Shown here: in pieces, positions 25,779-34,704 of the stretch | Layout: every line of letters starts with the position of its first letter | Numbering within the stretch: position 1 is the stretch's first letter | Position numbers and translations under genes: made by a program | Notes under the pieces: generated by a model | The model's input: only the letters and a program-made list of their open reading frames with translations | The model's database searches: none | Told to the model about the DNA's origin: nothing | NCBI GenBank assembly: GCA_964543295.1 | Contig: CAZIXA010000010.1 | Coordinates: forward strand, 1-64,000 | Direction: 5' to 3' | DNA length: 64,000 nucleotides | Origin: AE-B3B sp964543295 | GTDB lineage: Bacteria > Aerophobota > Aerophobia > Aerophobales > AE-B3A

Positions 25779-27791
25779 ATGCAAAAGGTAAAGATTTTAA
25801 GTTATAAACCCAAAGAGAGACTGGAAGAGGTACTCAAGGCCCACGGACTCATCGCTAAAAAACTGAAAAATTTTGAAGAAAGGACTGAACAAATTGAAAT
25901 GGCCCAAGCAGTGGAGAAAGCCATTCTGGAGAGAAAGCACCTCATTGTGGAGGCTGGTACTGGTATCGGAAAGAGTCTAGCTTATCTGGTTCCTTTTATT
26001 TATTGGGCAGTAGAGGAGGAAAAACGGGTGATTGTGTCTACCTATACCAAGACTCTTCAACACCAGCTCACTGAAAGAGATCTTCCCTTCTTGCGTGAGG
26101 TTTTAGGAGTTGACTTTCACTTTACTCTTGTGGTGGGAGCTGAGAATTATCTCTGTTTAAGAAGACTGGAGAGAGCTCGGGTTTACGAACTGTTGGATAC
26201 CAAAAAGGAAGTCAAAGAGCTGGTAAAGATCTTTCAGGCTAAGCCTTACCTGGAAAGAGGCTTAAAATCGGAGCTAGATTTTGAACCATCACCGAAGGTT
26301 TGGGAAAGAGTTTGTCGAGAGGTTGATCTTTGTCTGGGCAAAAGATGCCCCCATCAAAGGAGTTGCTATTACACTACGGCTAGAAAAGAGGCTTATAGAT
26401 CACAGGTGTTGGTGGTGAATCATCATCTTTTCTTTGCTCACCTTGCCTCAGGTGAAAAGTTCCTGCCTCCTTTTGAGACAGTTGTCTTTGATGAGGCTCA
26501 CAATTTGGAGGAAGTAGCTGCAAACTCCTTGGGGATAAAGATTTCTCATTTAGGGATAAGGGTTCTTTTAAATTCTATATGCAATCCCCGTAGTCAAAAA
26601 GGTCTTGTGTTCAGATTAACTAATCTAAAGGATGAGGAAAGAGATTTTTTAGCCAAGATGGTTGACGAGGTAAAAATAGCTAACGATAACTTTTTTTCTG
26701 ACTTAAGGACCAAGTTCAAGAATGAGAATATCAAACAACGAATTAGAACTCCCCAATTTTTTGTTAATCTCCTGGATGTTCCTCTTTCTAATCTTATCTC
26801 CGAGTTAAGCTTACTTCAAGATAAAGAAGAGGATGAAGAAAAAAAGCTGGAGATCTCATCCTACCTTCTACGCTGCCAGGAGACGAAAACTAATCTGAGT
26901 AAAATCATTCGCCAAGAAGAAAAAGATTACGTCTACTGGGTGGAGTTTTTCCCCCCAAGGAAAGCTGTGAGCTGTGCTTTACATGCAACTCCCGTAAATA
27001 TTGCCGAAGAGTTAAAGCTGAGGGTTTTTCAGAGGATAAAATTGGCTGTTCTCACCTCGGCCACCTTGTCCGCAAATAGAAGTTTTAATTATGTACGAGA
27101 AAGGTTAGGATTTGAAGAAGGAGAAGAGCTTCTTCTTGACTCTCCCTTTGATTATAGCCGTCAGGTTCTTCTTTATATCCCTTCACATATGCCTGACCCC
27201 TGGCGGCAGGCGACGTTATTTTCTCTGAGGGCAACAGAGAAGATCAAAAAGATCTTGGCCATAATCAAGGGATACACTTTCGTCCTTTTTACCAGTTTCC
27301 AAATGCTTGATGAGGTTTATGAACCACTTAAAGAGGATGTAACTACTCTTAAGATTTTACGACAGGGAGATATGCCACGTTACCTGCTTTTAGAGGAATT
27401 CAAAAAAAGTGAAGGTTCTGTGCTTCTTGGAACCAGTAGCTTCTGGCAGGGGGTTGATGTTCCGGGCAAAGCCCTGCAGTGTGTGATTATTACTAAGCTT
27501 CCTTTTTCTGTACCCAATGACCCTGTGGTGGAGGCCAAAATGGAGTTTTTGCAGGCTCAGAATAAAAATCCTTTTCTTCATTATCAGCTTCCCCAGGCTA
27601 TTATCCTGCTCAAACAGGGATTTGGCCGCCTTATTCGCAGCAGGAAAGACAAAGGAGTGGTGGCTATTCTTGATCCTCGCCTTAGGAGCCGTAGTTACGG
27701 AAAGATGTTTCTCAATTCCTTGCCTCAGTGTGGAATAACCTCTAGTTTATCCAAAGTAAAAGAATTTATGAAAGCGAGTCCAATGCCGTGA
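25779..27791 (+). CDS. dinG: DinG/YoaA-family Fe-S DNA helicase
   Basis: 670 residues, superfamily 2 XPD-like. Walker A is GTGIGKS with K65; the DEAH box is FDEAHNLEE at 237-245. Cysteines C126, C185, C190 and C196 (C179 nearby) match the four-cysteine Fe-S domain. Motifs V-VI appear as GTSSFWQGVDVPG and QGFGRLIRS. It lacks the N-terminal exonuclease domain of Firmicute DinG and so resembles E. coli YoaA/DinG. Role: 5'-3' unwinding of damaged DNA, R-loops or forks. It overlaps the next gene by four bases (GTGA), so both are translated together. Confidence 0.9.
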   Translation: MQKVKILSYKPKERLEEVLKAHGLIAKKLKNFEERTEQIEMAQAVEKAILERKHLIVEAGTGIGKSLAYLVPFIYWAVEEEKRVIVSTYTKTLQHQLTERDLPFLREVLGVDFHFTLVVGAENYLCLRRLERARVYELLDTKKEVKELVKIFQAKPYLERGLKSELDFEPSPKVWERVCREVDLCLGKRCPHQRSCYYTTARKEAYRSQVLVVNHHLFFAHLASGEKFLPPFETVVFDEAHNLEEVAANSLGIKISHLGIRVLLNSICNPRSQKGLVFRLTNLKDEERDFLAKMVDEVKIANDNFFSDLRTKFKNENIKQRIRTPQFFVNLLDVPLSNLISELSLLQDKEEDEEKKLEISSYLLRCQETKTNLSKIIRQEEKDYVYWVEFFPPRKAVSCALHATPVNIAEELKLRVFQRIKLAVLTSATLSANRSFNYVRERLGFEEGEELLLDSPFDYSRQVLLYIPSHMPDPWRQATLFSLRATEKIKKILAIIKGYTFVLFTSFQMLDEVYEPLKEDVTTLKILRQGDMPRYLLLEEFKKSEGSVLLGTSSFWQGVDVPGKALQCVIITKLPFSVPNDPVVEAKMEFLQAQNKNPFLHYQLPQAIILLKQGFGRLIRSRKDKGVVAILDPRLRSRSYGKMFLNSLPQCGITSSLSKVKEFMKASPMP

Positions 27792-28894
27792 TTAAGTGTC
27801 TACATTGTGGCAAAGAGTCGGACTTGGTTGCCCAGAGTTTGGGCATTTGTGGGGAATGTATCAGGAAAGACTTTAAAAAAGTTCTTCCTTATATTAGGAA
27901 AGCCCATTATCGTAGCCGGGATGAGTTTGGCCTTCCTAGAGAGCCACCCCAGGATCCTACCGGAATAGCCTGTCGGAGGTGCGTGAATGATTGTGTGATT
28001 CCTCAGGGGAAAAGAGGATACTGCGGGTTAAGGCAAAATAGAGAAGGAAAACTCTTTGGGGGAAATAAAAATGAAGGGAATCTTGATTGGTATTACGATA
28101 ACCTTCCTACCAATTGCGTGGCTGATTGGGTCTGTCCCGCAGGAACAGAAGCCGGGTACCCTACTTATTCTTATTCTAAAGGTCCTGAGTATGGCTATAA
28201 GAATCTGGCCGTCTTTTATCATGGTTGTAGTTTTAACTGTCTTTTTTGCCAGAACTGGCACTGGAGGGATGGATTAAATAGAAAAGAAGGGACGGGCGCC
28301 CGAGAGTTAGCCCAAGCAGTGGACAGCCGAACTGCCTGTATCTGCTATTTTGGTGGTGATCCCACCCCTCAGCTTCCTCATGCCCTGGAGGCTTCTCGTC
28401 TAGCTCTAAAAAAGAGCAAAGGTCGCATTCTGCGTGTGTGTTGGGAGACCAATGGGACGATGAGTTTTTCTTATTTAGAGAAAATGGCTGAGTTATCTTT
28501 AACATCAGGAGGATGTATTAAGTTCGATCTAAAAGCCTGGCATGAGGAGTTAAATATTGCTCTATGTGGAGTAAGCAACAAGAGGACCCTGGAAAATTTT
28601 GCTCAATTATCCTCCTGGGTAGAAAAAAGGCCTGATCCTCCTTTTCTCATTGCCAGTACCTTACTTATCCCTGGCTACGTGGACGAGGAAGAAGTTTCAG
28701 CCATTGCCCATTTTGTCTCCTCTTTGAATCCTGATATTCCTTATTCTCTGTTAGCTTTTTATCCCCAGTTTTATATGCATAATCTACCCACAACCTCCAG
28801 ATCTCATGCAGAACGATGCAAGATTTGGGCTGAAAGAGAAGGTCTTAAAAGGGTGAGAATTGGCAATTTGAACCTTTTAAGTAATGCCTATTAA
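27788..28894 (+). CDS. Radical SAM protein, PflA/AmmeMemoRadiSam-like
   Basis: 368 residues. An N-terminal zinc-ribbon-like part (CLHCGKESD and GICGEC) is followed by CRRCVNDCVIPQGKRGYCG and then the radical SAM motif CSFNCLFC near residue 145. The barrel contains YFGGDPTPQ and WETNGTM. These proteins resemble pyruvate formate-lyase activase relatives (COG1313/COG1180) that modify a protein or small molecule; the target is unknown. The GTG start overlaps the dinG stop. The extra cysteine clusters suggest auxiliary Fe-S or zinc sites. Confidence 0.8.
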   Translation: MIKCLHCGKESDLVAQSLGICGECIRKDFKKVLPYIRKAHYRSRDEFGLPREPPQDPTGIACRRCVNDCVIPQGKRGYCGLRQNREGKLFGGNKNEGNLDWYYDNLPTNCVADWVCPAGTEAGYPTYSYSKGPEYGYKNLAVFYHGCSFNCLFCQNWHWRDGLNRKEGTGARELAQAVDSRTACICYFGGDPTPQLPHALEASRLALKKSKGRILRVCWETNGTMSFSYLEKMAELSLTSGGCIKFDLKAWHEELNIALCGVSNKRTLENFAQLSSWVEKRPDPPFLIASTLLIPGYVDEEEVSAIAHFVSSLNPDIPYSLLAFYPQFYMHNLPTTSRSHAERCKIWAEREGLKRVRIGNLNLLSNAY

Positions 28895-28917
28895 GTGACA
28901 CTCTTTTCTCAATTTCC

Positions 28918-29529
28918 TTATCCGGCAATTGTTTTCTTTATAGCACCGAAATCCATCTTCTCCATATACTTATAGAGGATATCCTTATCGCTGATTTCCG
29001 ATCCCTTCACCGTGATCAAAGTCTTTCCTTCTAGGATGAGAGAGAGCTCGCCCTCTTTATCTTGGGCGGAGAACTTTTCAACGGCCTTCTCCCCTTTAAC
29101 TCTTACGAGTTTGGCATTAGGCTCTCCGGCTAACATCATAGGATTGGTCAAGAACATCATTACTGTCTGCAAGAGAGGTGATTGAGTTACAATTTGAATT
29201 TCTATAGATTCCCCCGTGTCTTTTTTGTTGTAGGTCCTGCTAACGGTTATGCCCCCCCCAAAAATTTCCATGGGGCCAGTTGATGCAGTTGCTTCCTCGG
29301 CTGTCCACTCCGGCAATGGAGCAGGTAATAGCTTCTTTAACTGTTCTGCCTGGAGATTCTGAATTTGACCTACTACAAATTGCAGTTCGCTCGACGCTTC
29401 AGAATACTTTCCCTCCTGATATAGTGTTTTGGCCCTTTCTATAGTGTCTGAGATTTCATCGGCCCAGGCTCCTGGCATCCCTATAACCCCCAAAATCACC
29501 ACCAATAGCACTACCACAGCTTTTTTCAT
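28918..29529 (-). CDS. Secreted hypothetical protein with TPR-like start
   Basis: 203 residues from ATG 29529, which follows AAGGAGGAAAAA; a longer in-frame extension to 29592 has no ribosome site. A signal peptide is evident (MKKAVVVLLVVILGVIGMPG, cleavage after AWA). Mature residues about 24-60 read as a TPR helix pair (DTIERAKTLYQEGKYSEASS). The remainder is a beta domain with DKEGELSLILEGKTLITVKG. I do not recognise a family. It follows the LolA/DUF4412-like gene at 77 bases, likely one envelope operon. Confidence 0.7.
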   Translation of the reverse strand: MKKAVVVLLVVILGVIGMPGAWADEISDTIERAKTLYQEGKYSEASSELQFVVGQIQNLQAEQLKKLLPAPLPEWTAEEATASTGPMEIFGGGITVSRTYNKKDTGESIEIQIVTQSPLLQTVMMFLTNPMMLAGEPNAKLVRVKGEKAVEKFSAQDKEGELSLILEGKTLITVKGSEISDKDILYKYMEKMDFGAIKKTIAG

Positions 29530-29606
29530 TTTTTCCTCCTTAAAATTTTTCGGTGTTTGGCGACTGTTTTGCTTGGCAGTCTTTGATACCAATACTTTCT
29601 TAATCC

Positions 29607-30422
29607 TTATTCCTCCTCTTTCTGCTGCATCATCTTTTTCATCATCTCCTGCATATTGAATCCTTTTATCTTTACCTTGTCCGGGTCAAATAGGTCATCG
29701 GGGAGTCCTTTGTTTATTTCAACGGATTTGACAACAGTAGTGAACATAAGCTTATTATTCCCATACATCTCAGTCTTATAGGGCATTTCCCAATCACCCT
29801 TTACCTTCCTAAAATCAGAGCTTACCATAAGTATTATTTCACCTTCTGATCCTTTGCTTTCGATTTTAACTATAACCAGATTCTTCTTGTCCAACCATAT
29901 CTTAGTAAAAGGAGGCTCCCCTTCCTCTTCAGGCTTGACCACATAACATTCTTGTTTACCAATTTTTTCGGTTCCCACAATCTTTGCCTTTTCAAACATC
30001 CGTGTCCAGCAACAAATCCCTTCTTTTTGATATTGCTTACTTTCCTCATCAGAAAGTTTTTTCTTTCCCATCAATGAAATCATCCATGTATCTTTCCCAT
30101 CATAAATGATGATTGTCGGCATTCCTCCCATTTCCTTGGGCATGTCGGGCATCTGCATTGTAATTTCAGCTCTGAACTTTTCACCCTTATAGAACTGCTT
30201 TACCTCATGTGAAGAACTTGTCTCTCCCTCTGGTGAAACTATCTTCATCTCCCGGATAATAGTCATATCCTTAATTTCTTTCTTAAACTTCTCGCATTTT
30301 GCCATTGCTTCCTTAAGGATGTTTGGCCAATCAGCACTGAGACCTTGACCTGCTCCTAACATCAAACTTACCAGTGCTACTACAAGCACTGTTACTCCTG
30401 TGTGATTAATACTTTTTGCCAT
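29607..30422 (-). CDS. Secreted LolA/DUF4412-like protein
   Basis: 271 residues. Signal peptide at about 1-29 (TVLVVALVSLMLGAGQGLSA). The mature protein has the LolA/LppX-type half-barrel pattern: MTIIREMKIVSPEG, VKQFYKGEKFRAEI, IIIYDGKDTWMIS, ECYVVKPEEEGEPPFTKIWL, LPDDLFDPDKV. Such proteins carry lipoproteins or lipids across the periplasm, which would imply a double membrane. The C-terminal tail is methionine- and lysine-rich (MQEMMKKMMQQKEEE). Promoter evidence lies far upstream (30857-30884). Confidence 0.7.
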   Translation of the reverse strand: MAKSINHTGVTVLVVALVSLMLGAGQGLSADWPNILKEAMAKCEKFKKEIKDMTIIREMKIVSPEGETSSSHEVKQFYKGEKFRAEITMQMPDMPKEMGGMPTIIIYDGKDTWMISLMGKKKLSDEESKQYQKEGICCWTRMFEKAKIVGTEKIGKQECYVVKPEEEGEPPFTKIWLDKKNLVIVKIESKGSEGEIILMVSSDFRKVKGDWEMPYKTEMYGNNKLMFTTVVKSVEINKGLPDDLFDPDKVKIKGFNMQEMMKKMMQQKEEE

Positions 30423-30562
30423 TTTTAGCTCCTTCTGTTGGTTTTTGGCTTACGAAGCAAAATGTCGCCTACCTTGTTCGGATATACTCCCTTTGGGTGA
30501 AAATTCCAAACTTTGTCCTTTTTTTAATTTAGTCTTTTCTATAAGATTGACACGCATTAAGT

Positions 30563-30585
30563 AAAAAAGACGATATAGTGTCGTC
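30563..30585 (-). terminator. Intrinsic terminator-like hairpin
   Basis: On the minus strand GACGA and TCGTC pair around a 7-base loop and are followed by six T. It lies between a minus-strand promoter (30857-30884) and the LolA-like gene, so it would end a leader or a small RNA. Confidence 0.5.
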
Positions 30586-30855
30586 AGTCTATAAGCTAGA
30601 ACACTGGTGAAATGGGGATTTTAGTTTAGAGGAAAGTAGTTAATGGGGTAGTATTATATAGAAATCCCCTTTTTCTTCCAAAAGCCTATTATGGTTAATG
30701 TGCTGACAAATATAGGAGCTGTCCGTTTTTAGACTACTTTGCAAGGAACCAGGGGAAGGTGATTCCTATGTTTCTAGTATAGTTATCTAGGTATTAAGTC
30801 ATTTAATTTGAATTGAGACCTCCTCTTTTTTCCTGATTAATCTTGAGCCGGACAT
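30563..30855 (-). ncRNA. Possible small or leader RNA between promoter and terminator
   Basis: About 290 bases with no reading frame of note. GGGGATTT and AAATCCCC can pair around an internal AT-rich region. It is bounded by a good promoter and a terminator-like hairpin. Either an independent small RNA or an attenuated leader of the LolA-like operon would fit. Confidence 0.35.
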
Positions 30856-30856
30856 T

Positions 30857-30884
30857 AATATATAACGTTCTTTCTCTTTGTCAA
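30857..30884 (-). promoter_or_regulatory. Minus-strand promoter in the 30.4-31.6 kb gap
   Basis: TTGACA (30879-30884), 16-base spacer, TATATT (30857-30862). The nearest gene downstream starts 435 bases away. Confidence 0.5.
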
Positions 30885-31132
30885 TCCCCTTACAGAAATC
30901 TTTTACACTATAGTTTCACAAATTTTTAGCAAAAATGGAGAAATGAAAACCTAGGATATTGACTAAAAAAGGGAAGAAGGTATTCTATCCTCTAAAACCT
31001 TGTTTCTTCTCTCAGCTAGTTCTTTTCGCTGACTTTCTTCTCTTATAAAACAGCGGTATTATACCAGATCCTTGAAAGATTGGCAAGAAAGATGTAAAAT
31101 GACTTCGACTCAGATCCTCTCGCTATAAAAGA

Positions 31133-31160
31133 TTGACATAGATATTTTCACATGTAGAAT
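31133..31160 (+). promoter_or_regulatory. Promoter before the DUF4258 relic
   Basis: TTGACA (31133-31138), 16-base spacer, TAGAAT (31155-31160), 55 bases before the ATG of the broken DUF4258 gene. Confidence 0.5.
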
Positions 31161-31215
31161 TACGATAGACTGCGATAGTTAAACTCACTTTTGGCTAATT
31201 AATTCAGATTGAGTA

Positions 31216-31446
31216 ATGGTTAAAAAGAAAAGAATCATAGTCAAATCCATGCTGTAGAGTGGCTGAAAAGAGAAAAAGGTATACAAGATTGACGAGAATA
31301 CACTAATTCAGATTGTAAAAGAACCAGATGAAGTTGCAAAGGGAAAAGTAGAAAGACTCATTGCTCAAAAAATTCTGGGAGAAGAATATATACTCAGAGT
31401 TATCTATGAGGAATACCAAGATGAAATTCAAATAATTACCTTTTAG
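31216..31446 (+). pseudogene. Frameshifted DUF4258 gene
   Basis: Three pieces in different frames line up with the small DUF4258 family: MVKKKRIIVK, then HAVEWLKREKGI, then KIDENTLIQIVKEPDEVAKG running to YILRVIYEEYQDEIQIITF and a stop at 31446. The middle piece matches the family's N-terminal helix with its conserved His-Ala. The C-terminal part is intact with the LRV-Y-E pattern. Two frame changes make it non-coding. Members are often orphan or toxin-like genes in mobile regions. A clear promoter remains upstream. Confidence 0.55.
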
Positions 31447-31536
31447 GTTCTTACCAGGGTCTTTTGTACCCTACATTATGGGCAAGTACAGAAATTAGAC
31501 TTCGCTGATTTCTTTGGAATGCAATAATTTCTTAGG

Positions 31537-31590
31537 ATTGTTGTCAAGTAAACTTTGGTAAGTGAGATGTTGGAAAAAAGAGGGAGGCCA
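31537..31590 (+). repeat. Upstream repeat, copy 1
   Basis: 54 bases, beginning ATTGTTGTCAAGTAAAC, with about 76 percent identity by eye to 38061-38114. In the first 48 bases all nine differences are transitions. It ends 17 bases before the radical SAM start. Confidence 0.5.
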
Positions 31591-31607
31591 GAGAGTAGCT
31601 ACAAAAT

Positions 31608-32795
31608 ATGACTTATGTGATTAAGAAATTAGATGCCTACACCAAACTAAAAATACTGGGAGAGGTGGCCAGATTTGATGTCTGTGGGTTTCCTTCAGTG
31701 TTTGCTAGGAAGAGTAAAAAGTTTCAGCGGTTTAAGTTTATTTATCCTGCGGTAGGAAAGAAAGGCCATTGCGTTCGATTGTTTAAGGTCTTGCAAAGTA
31801 ATGCCTGTGAAGGGAATTGTTTTTATTGTAGTAATAGAAAAGATAGGAATTTTCAAAGGATTAGCTTTACACCTGATGAACTTGCCAAACTATTTCTTCA
31901 ATATTATTCAAAAGGATTGGTGGACGGACTTTTCCTTTCCTCAGCCATTAATAAATCGGCTGATCAGTCGGAGGAAAGAATGCTCAAAACCGCCCAGTTA
32001 CTCCGTACCAGACATGGTTACCGTGGCTACATTCATTACAAAGTACTGCCGGGTACAGATGAATCAATAATTAATGCGGCTGCTCGGCTTGCTGATCGGC
32101 TTTCCATAAACCTTGAGGCGCCGAGCGCGAAACATTTAGCTGAGCTTTCACCCAGTAAGAACTATGTCTCAGATTTATTGGGTGGATTAGAGAAAATTGT
32201 CAGAGTCAACCGCCAAAAACCTTTGAAGGCTGGCATAACCACTCAACTAGTGGTGGGAGCAGCTAAGGAGACAGACAGGGAGATATTGAATCTCTCGGGT
32301 AGGCTTTACCAGGGTTATAAACTCTGGCGGGTGTATTACAGCGCCTTCATGCCCATTATGGATACTCCCCTTGATAACCTATCCCCCTGTTCGCTTCTTC
32401 GTGAGTACAGACTCTACCAGGCTGATTTTCTTTTAAGGAGATACGGATTTACTCCCCAGGAGCTTCCCTTTGAAAAGAATGGCAACCTGCCGCAAGACCA
32501 TGATCCTAAACTTGCCTGGGCCCTCAGACATGAGGATAAATTTCCAGTGGAGGTAAATAAGGCTGATTTTCACGAGCTTATACGGGTGCCCGGGATAGGA
32601 AGAATTTCGGCCAGGAGAATTGTGGAGACTCGGAAGCAAGGGAAGTTCACCCGACTTAATCAGTTGAGAAGAACTGGAGTAGTGACTGCCCGCGCTCGTA
32701 ACTTTCTTACTCTGCAAGGTAGATTTTGCGGTGGTGGGGAAATGAAGGCAACCCACCAGATTAATGAGCAGCTCTTTCTCTGGGAAGAACTATGA
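31608..32795 (+). CDS. Radical SAM DNA modification/repair protein (TIGR03916-like)
   Basis: 395 residues. The cluster motif is CEGNCFYC near residue 66-73; GLFLSSAINKSADQSEERML and GYIHYKVLPGTDE match the putative DNA modification/repair radical SAM family. A C-terminal helix-hairpin-helix (VNKADFHELIRVPGIGRISA near 320-340) is a DNA-binding element. The gene overlaps the next by four bases (ATGA). In other bacteria this family is paired with a uracil-DNA glycosylase-like protein; here the partner is an endonuclease III-like HhH-GPD protein. The chemistry is unknown. Confidence 0.85.
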   Translation: MTYVIKKLDAYTKLKILGEVARFDVCGFPSVFARKSKKFQRFKFIYPAVGKKGHCVRLFKVLQSNACEGNCFYCSNRKDRNFQRISFTPDELAKLFLQYYSKGLVDGLFLSSAINKSADQSEERMLKTAQLLRTRHGYRGYIHYKVLPGTDESIINAAARLADRLSINLEAPSAKHLAELSPSKNYVSDLLGGLEKIVRVNRQKPLKAGITTQLVVGAAKETDREILNLSGRLYQGYKLWRVYYSAFMPIMDTPLDNLSPCSLLREYRLYQADFLLRRYGFTPQELPFEKNGNLPQDHDPKLAWALRHEDKFPVEVNKADFHELIRVPGIGRISARRIVETRKQGKFTRLNQLRRTGVVTARARNFLTLQGRFCGGGEMKATHQINEQLFLWEEL

Positions 32796-33517
32796 ATAAA
32801 ACCTCTGAGGTAATAAGGCTTCTGGTGAGGCAACTAGGGAAGAAATTTTCCACTAGTTTAGGAATTAATCTTACCCCTCTTGAAAGTCCGGAGATTTTTA
32901 AGTGGTTTTTAGCTTCCATTCTCTTTGGGGCAAGAATATCTGAGACGATCGTGGTGAATACTTACCGGGAGTTTGAGAAAGAGAAAATCTTGTCTTCCGA
33001 GGCTATTTTAAGAACCGGATGGGATGGATTAGTGGAAATACTGGATAGAGGCGGATATGTAAGATATGATTTCAAGACAGCCACCAAACTTCTAGAGGTC
33101 ATGGGAAGTCTTAAGGATAAATATAGGGGAAATCTAAATGCCCTACATGAAGATTCTCTAGATTCAAGAGATCTGGAGAGAAGGATAAAAAATTTAGGCA
33201 AAGGAATCGGCGAGGTTACGGTGGGAATATTTTTAAGAGAACTTCGAGGACTGTGGGAGAAGGCAAATCCTCCTTTGTCTCCTTTAGTGCTTACTGCGAT
33301 GAGGAACTTAGCGCTGTTAGATAGAGAAACTGTCAATCGGTCAGCCCTACCATCACTAAAGTTTTTGTGGGAGAGAAATTTCGTAAAAGGAAGGAATTTT
33401 GCTGATCTCGAGGTTGCCTTGCTTCGTCTGGGGAAGGACTGGTGCCGCCCAGGTAAATGTAAGGCATGCAGATTGAAGAAATATTGTCCGTCAACCAAAG
33501 AGAAAACTCTGAGGTAA
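32792..33517 (+). CDS. HhH-GPD / endonuclease III-like protein with Fe-S cysteines
   Basis: 241 residues. The all-helical HhH-GPD fold is suggested by FLASILFGARISETIVVNTY at the N-terminal half and the hairpin NLGKGIGEVTVGIF. A C-terminal cysteine set CRPGKCKACRLKKYC matches the endonuclease III Fe-S cluster with slightly short first spacing (C-x4-C-x2-C-x5-C). The usual lysine after the hairpin is E (GIGEVT), and the region of the catalytic aspartate reads PPLSPLVLTAMRNL with no Asp. A standard glycosylase/lyase mechanism is therefore doubtful. It is translationally coupled to the radical SAM gene, so it likely serves as a DNA-lesion-binding partner. Confidence 0.7.
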   Translation: MNKTSEVIRLLVRQLGKKFSTSLGINLTPLESPEIFKWFLASILFGARISETIVVNTYREFEKEKILSSEAILRTGWDGLVEILDRGGYVRYDFKTATKLLEVMGSLKDKYRGNLNALHEDSLDSRDLERRIKNLGKGIGEVTVGIFLRELRGLWEKANPPLSPLVLTAMRNLALLDRETVNRSALPSLKFLWERNFVKGRNFADLEVALLRLGKDWCRPGKCKACRLKKYCPSTKEKTLR

Positions 33518-33522
33518 AAGCT

Positions 33523-34623
33523 ATGGTGAGAGAGAGAGTGGTTGTGGCTATGAGTGGAGGGGTAGATTCATCCACGGTCGCTAGTCTTCTTAAGAAAGAA
33601 GGCTACGAAGTGATTGGAATAACCATGCAGATTTGGCCTTCAGATAAGATAGCCAGTGAGGCAGATAAATTGGGTGGTTGTTGTTCTTTGGTGGCGGTAG
33701 AGGATGCTCGCCGAGTGGCACAAAAGTTGGACATCCCTTACTATGTAATGAATTTTCGTAAAGTTTTTGCGGAGAAGGTGATTGCCAATTTTTGTGAGGA
33801 ATACAAAAAAGGCAGGACTCCTAATCCCTGCATTAGATGTAACCAATACATAAAGTTCACTGCCTTGCTGGAAATAGCAAAAAAGCTGGGGGCTCGCTTT
33901 ATCGCTACTGGTCATTATGCCAGGATTGAGTTCGATAGAACTCGTAGAAGGCATCTTCTTAAGAAAGGTATTGATTCGAAAAAAGATCAATCCTATGTCT
34001 TATATGCAATGACTCAGTTTCAGCTAAAGCATACTCTAATGCCTTTAGGAAGTCTGACTAAGGAAAAGGTAAGGAGGATGGCACGTGAATGGGCTTTGCC
34101 GGTGGCCGATAAGTCGGAAAGTCAAGAAATCTGTTTCATTCCTGATGATGATTACGGAGAGTTTCTTAAGGAGTGCCTGCCGGGGACAACAAAGCCGGGG
34201 CCGATTCTGGATGGAGAAGGAAAAGTTCTCGGAGAACATCAAGGAATTCTATTTTATACTGTTGGACAGCGCAGAGGAATAGGTATGGCCATGGGTGAGC
34301 CTTTGTATGTTGTATCTATTGATAGAAAGAAAAACGCTATCGTAGTGGGTAAAGACAGCGATGTCTATGCCGATGAATTAGTCGCTACCGGGATAAATTA
34401 CGTGGACAGGGAGAAATTAACTGAACCTATAAGGGTGAAGGCAAAGATAAGATACGGTGCGAAAGAAGCGGAGGCAATAGTTGCTCCTTTAGATCGAGAC
34501 GAGGTTCAGGTAAAATTTATAAAGCCCCAGAGGGCTATTACTCCTGGACAGGCAGTTGTATTTTATGATGGGGATGTACTGGTGGGTGGAGGAACCATAG
34601 CTAAAAGTGTGAGACGAAATTGA
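33523..34623 (+). CDS. mnmA: tRNA 2-thiouridine(34) synthase
   Basis: Thiolates U34 of tRNA-Lys, Glu and Gln using ATP and relayed sulfur. I place the start at ATG 33523 behind GAGGTAAAAGCT, giving 366 residues and the normal N terminus; an in-frame ATG at 33466 lies inside the previous gene. The PP-loop is VAMSGGVDSS. Catalytic cysteines are in NPCIRC and ESQEICFIPDDDY. GHYARI and the C-terminal RYGAKEAEA domain are typical. It is 5 bases after the HhH-GPD gene and followed by an EF-like gene. Confidence 0.95.
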   Translation: MVRERVVVAMSGGVDSSTVASLLKKEGYEVIGITMQIWPSDKIASEADKLGGCCSLVAVEDARRVAQKLDIPYYVMNFRKVFAEKVIANFCEEYKKGRTPNPCIRCNQYIKFTALLEIAKKLGARFIATGHYARIEFDRTRRRHLLKKGIDSKKDQSYVLYAMTQFQLKHTLMPLGSLTKEKVRRMAREWALPVADKSESQEICFIPDDDYGEFLKECLPGTTKPGPILDGEGKVLGEHQGILFYTVGQRRGIGMAMGEPLYVVSIDRKKNAIVVGKDSDVYADELVATGINYVDREKLTEPIRVKAKIRYGAKEAEAIVAPLDRDEVQVKFIKPQRAITPGQAVVFYDGDVLVGGGTIAKSVRRN

Positions 34624-34704
34624 TTAAAAATTACCAATTTGCTATGATAAAGGAAAATCTACTCAAAAGCTGTAGTGATGATTGAGGTGAGGAGGTGATG
34701 AGAA

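Noticed and set aside
30540..30580. Plus-strand promoter (TTGACA at 30547)
   Set aside because: Spacing to the best -10-like box is 18-19 bases with weak match, and no plus-strand gene follows within 600 bases.
33466..33522. Longer N terminus for MnmA
   Set aside because: It would overlap the previous gene by 52 bases, lacks a ribosome site and adds residues not typical of MnmA; ATG 33523 has GAGGT in front.
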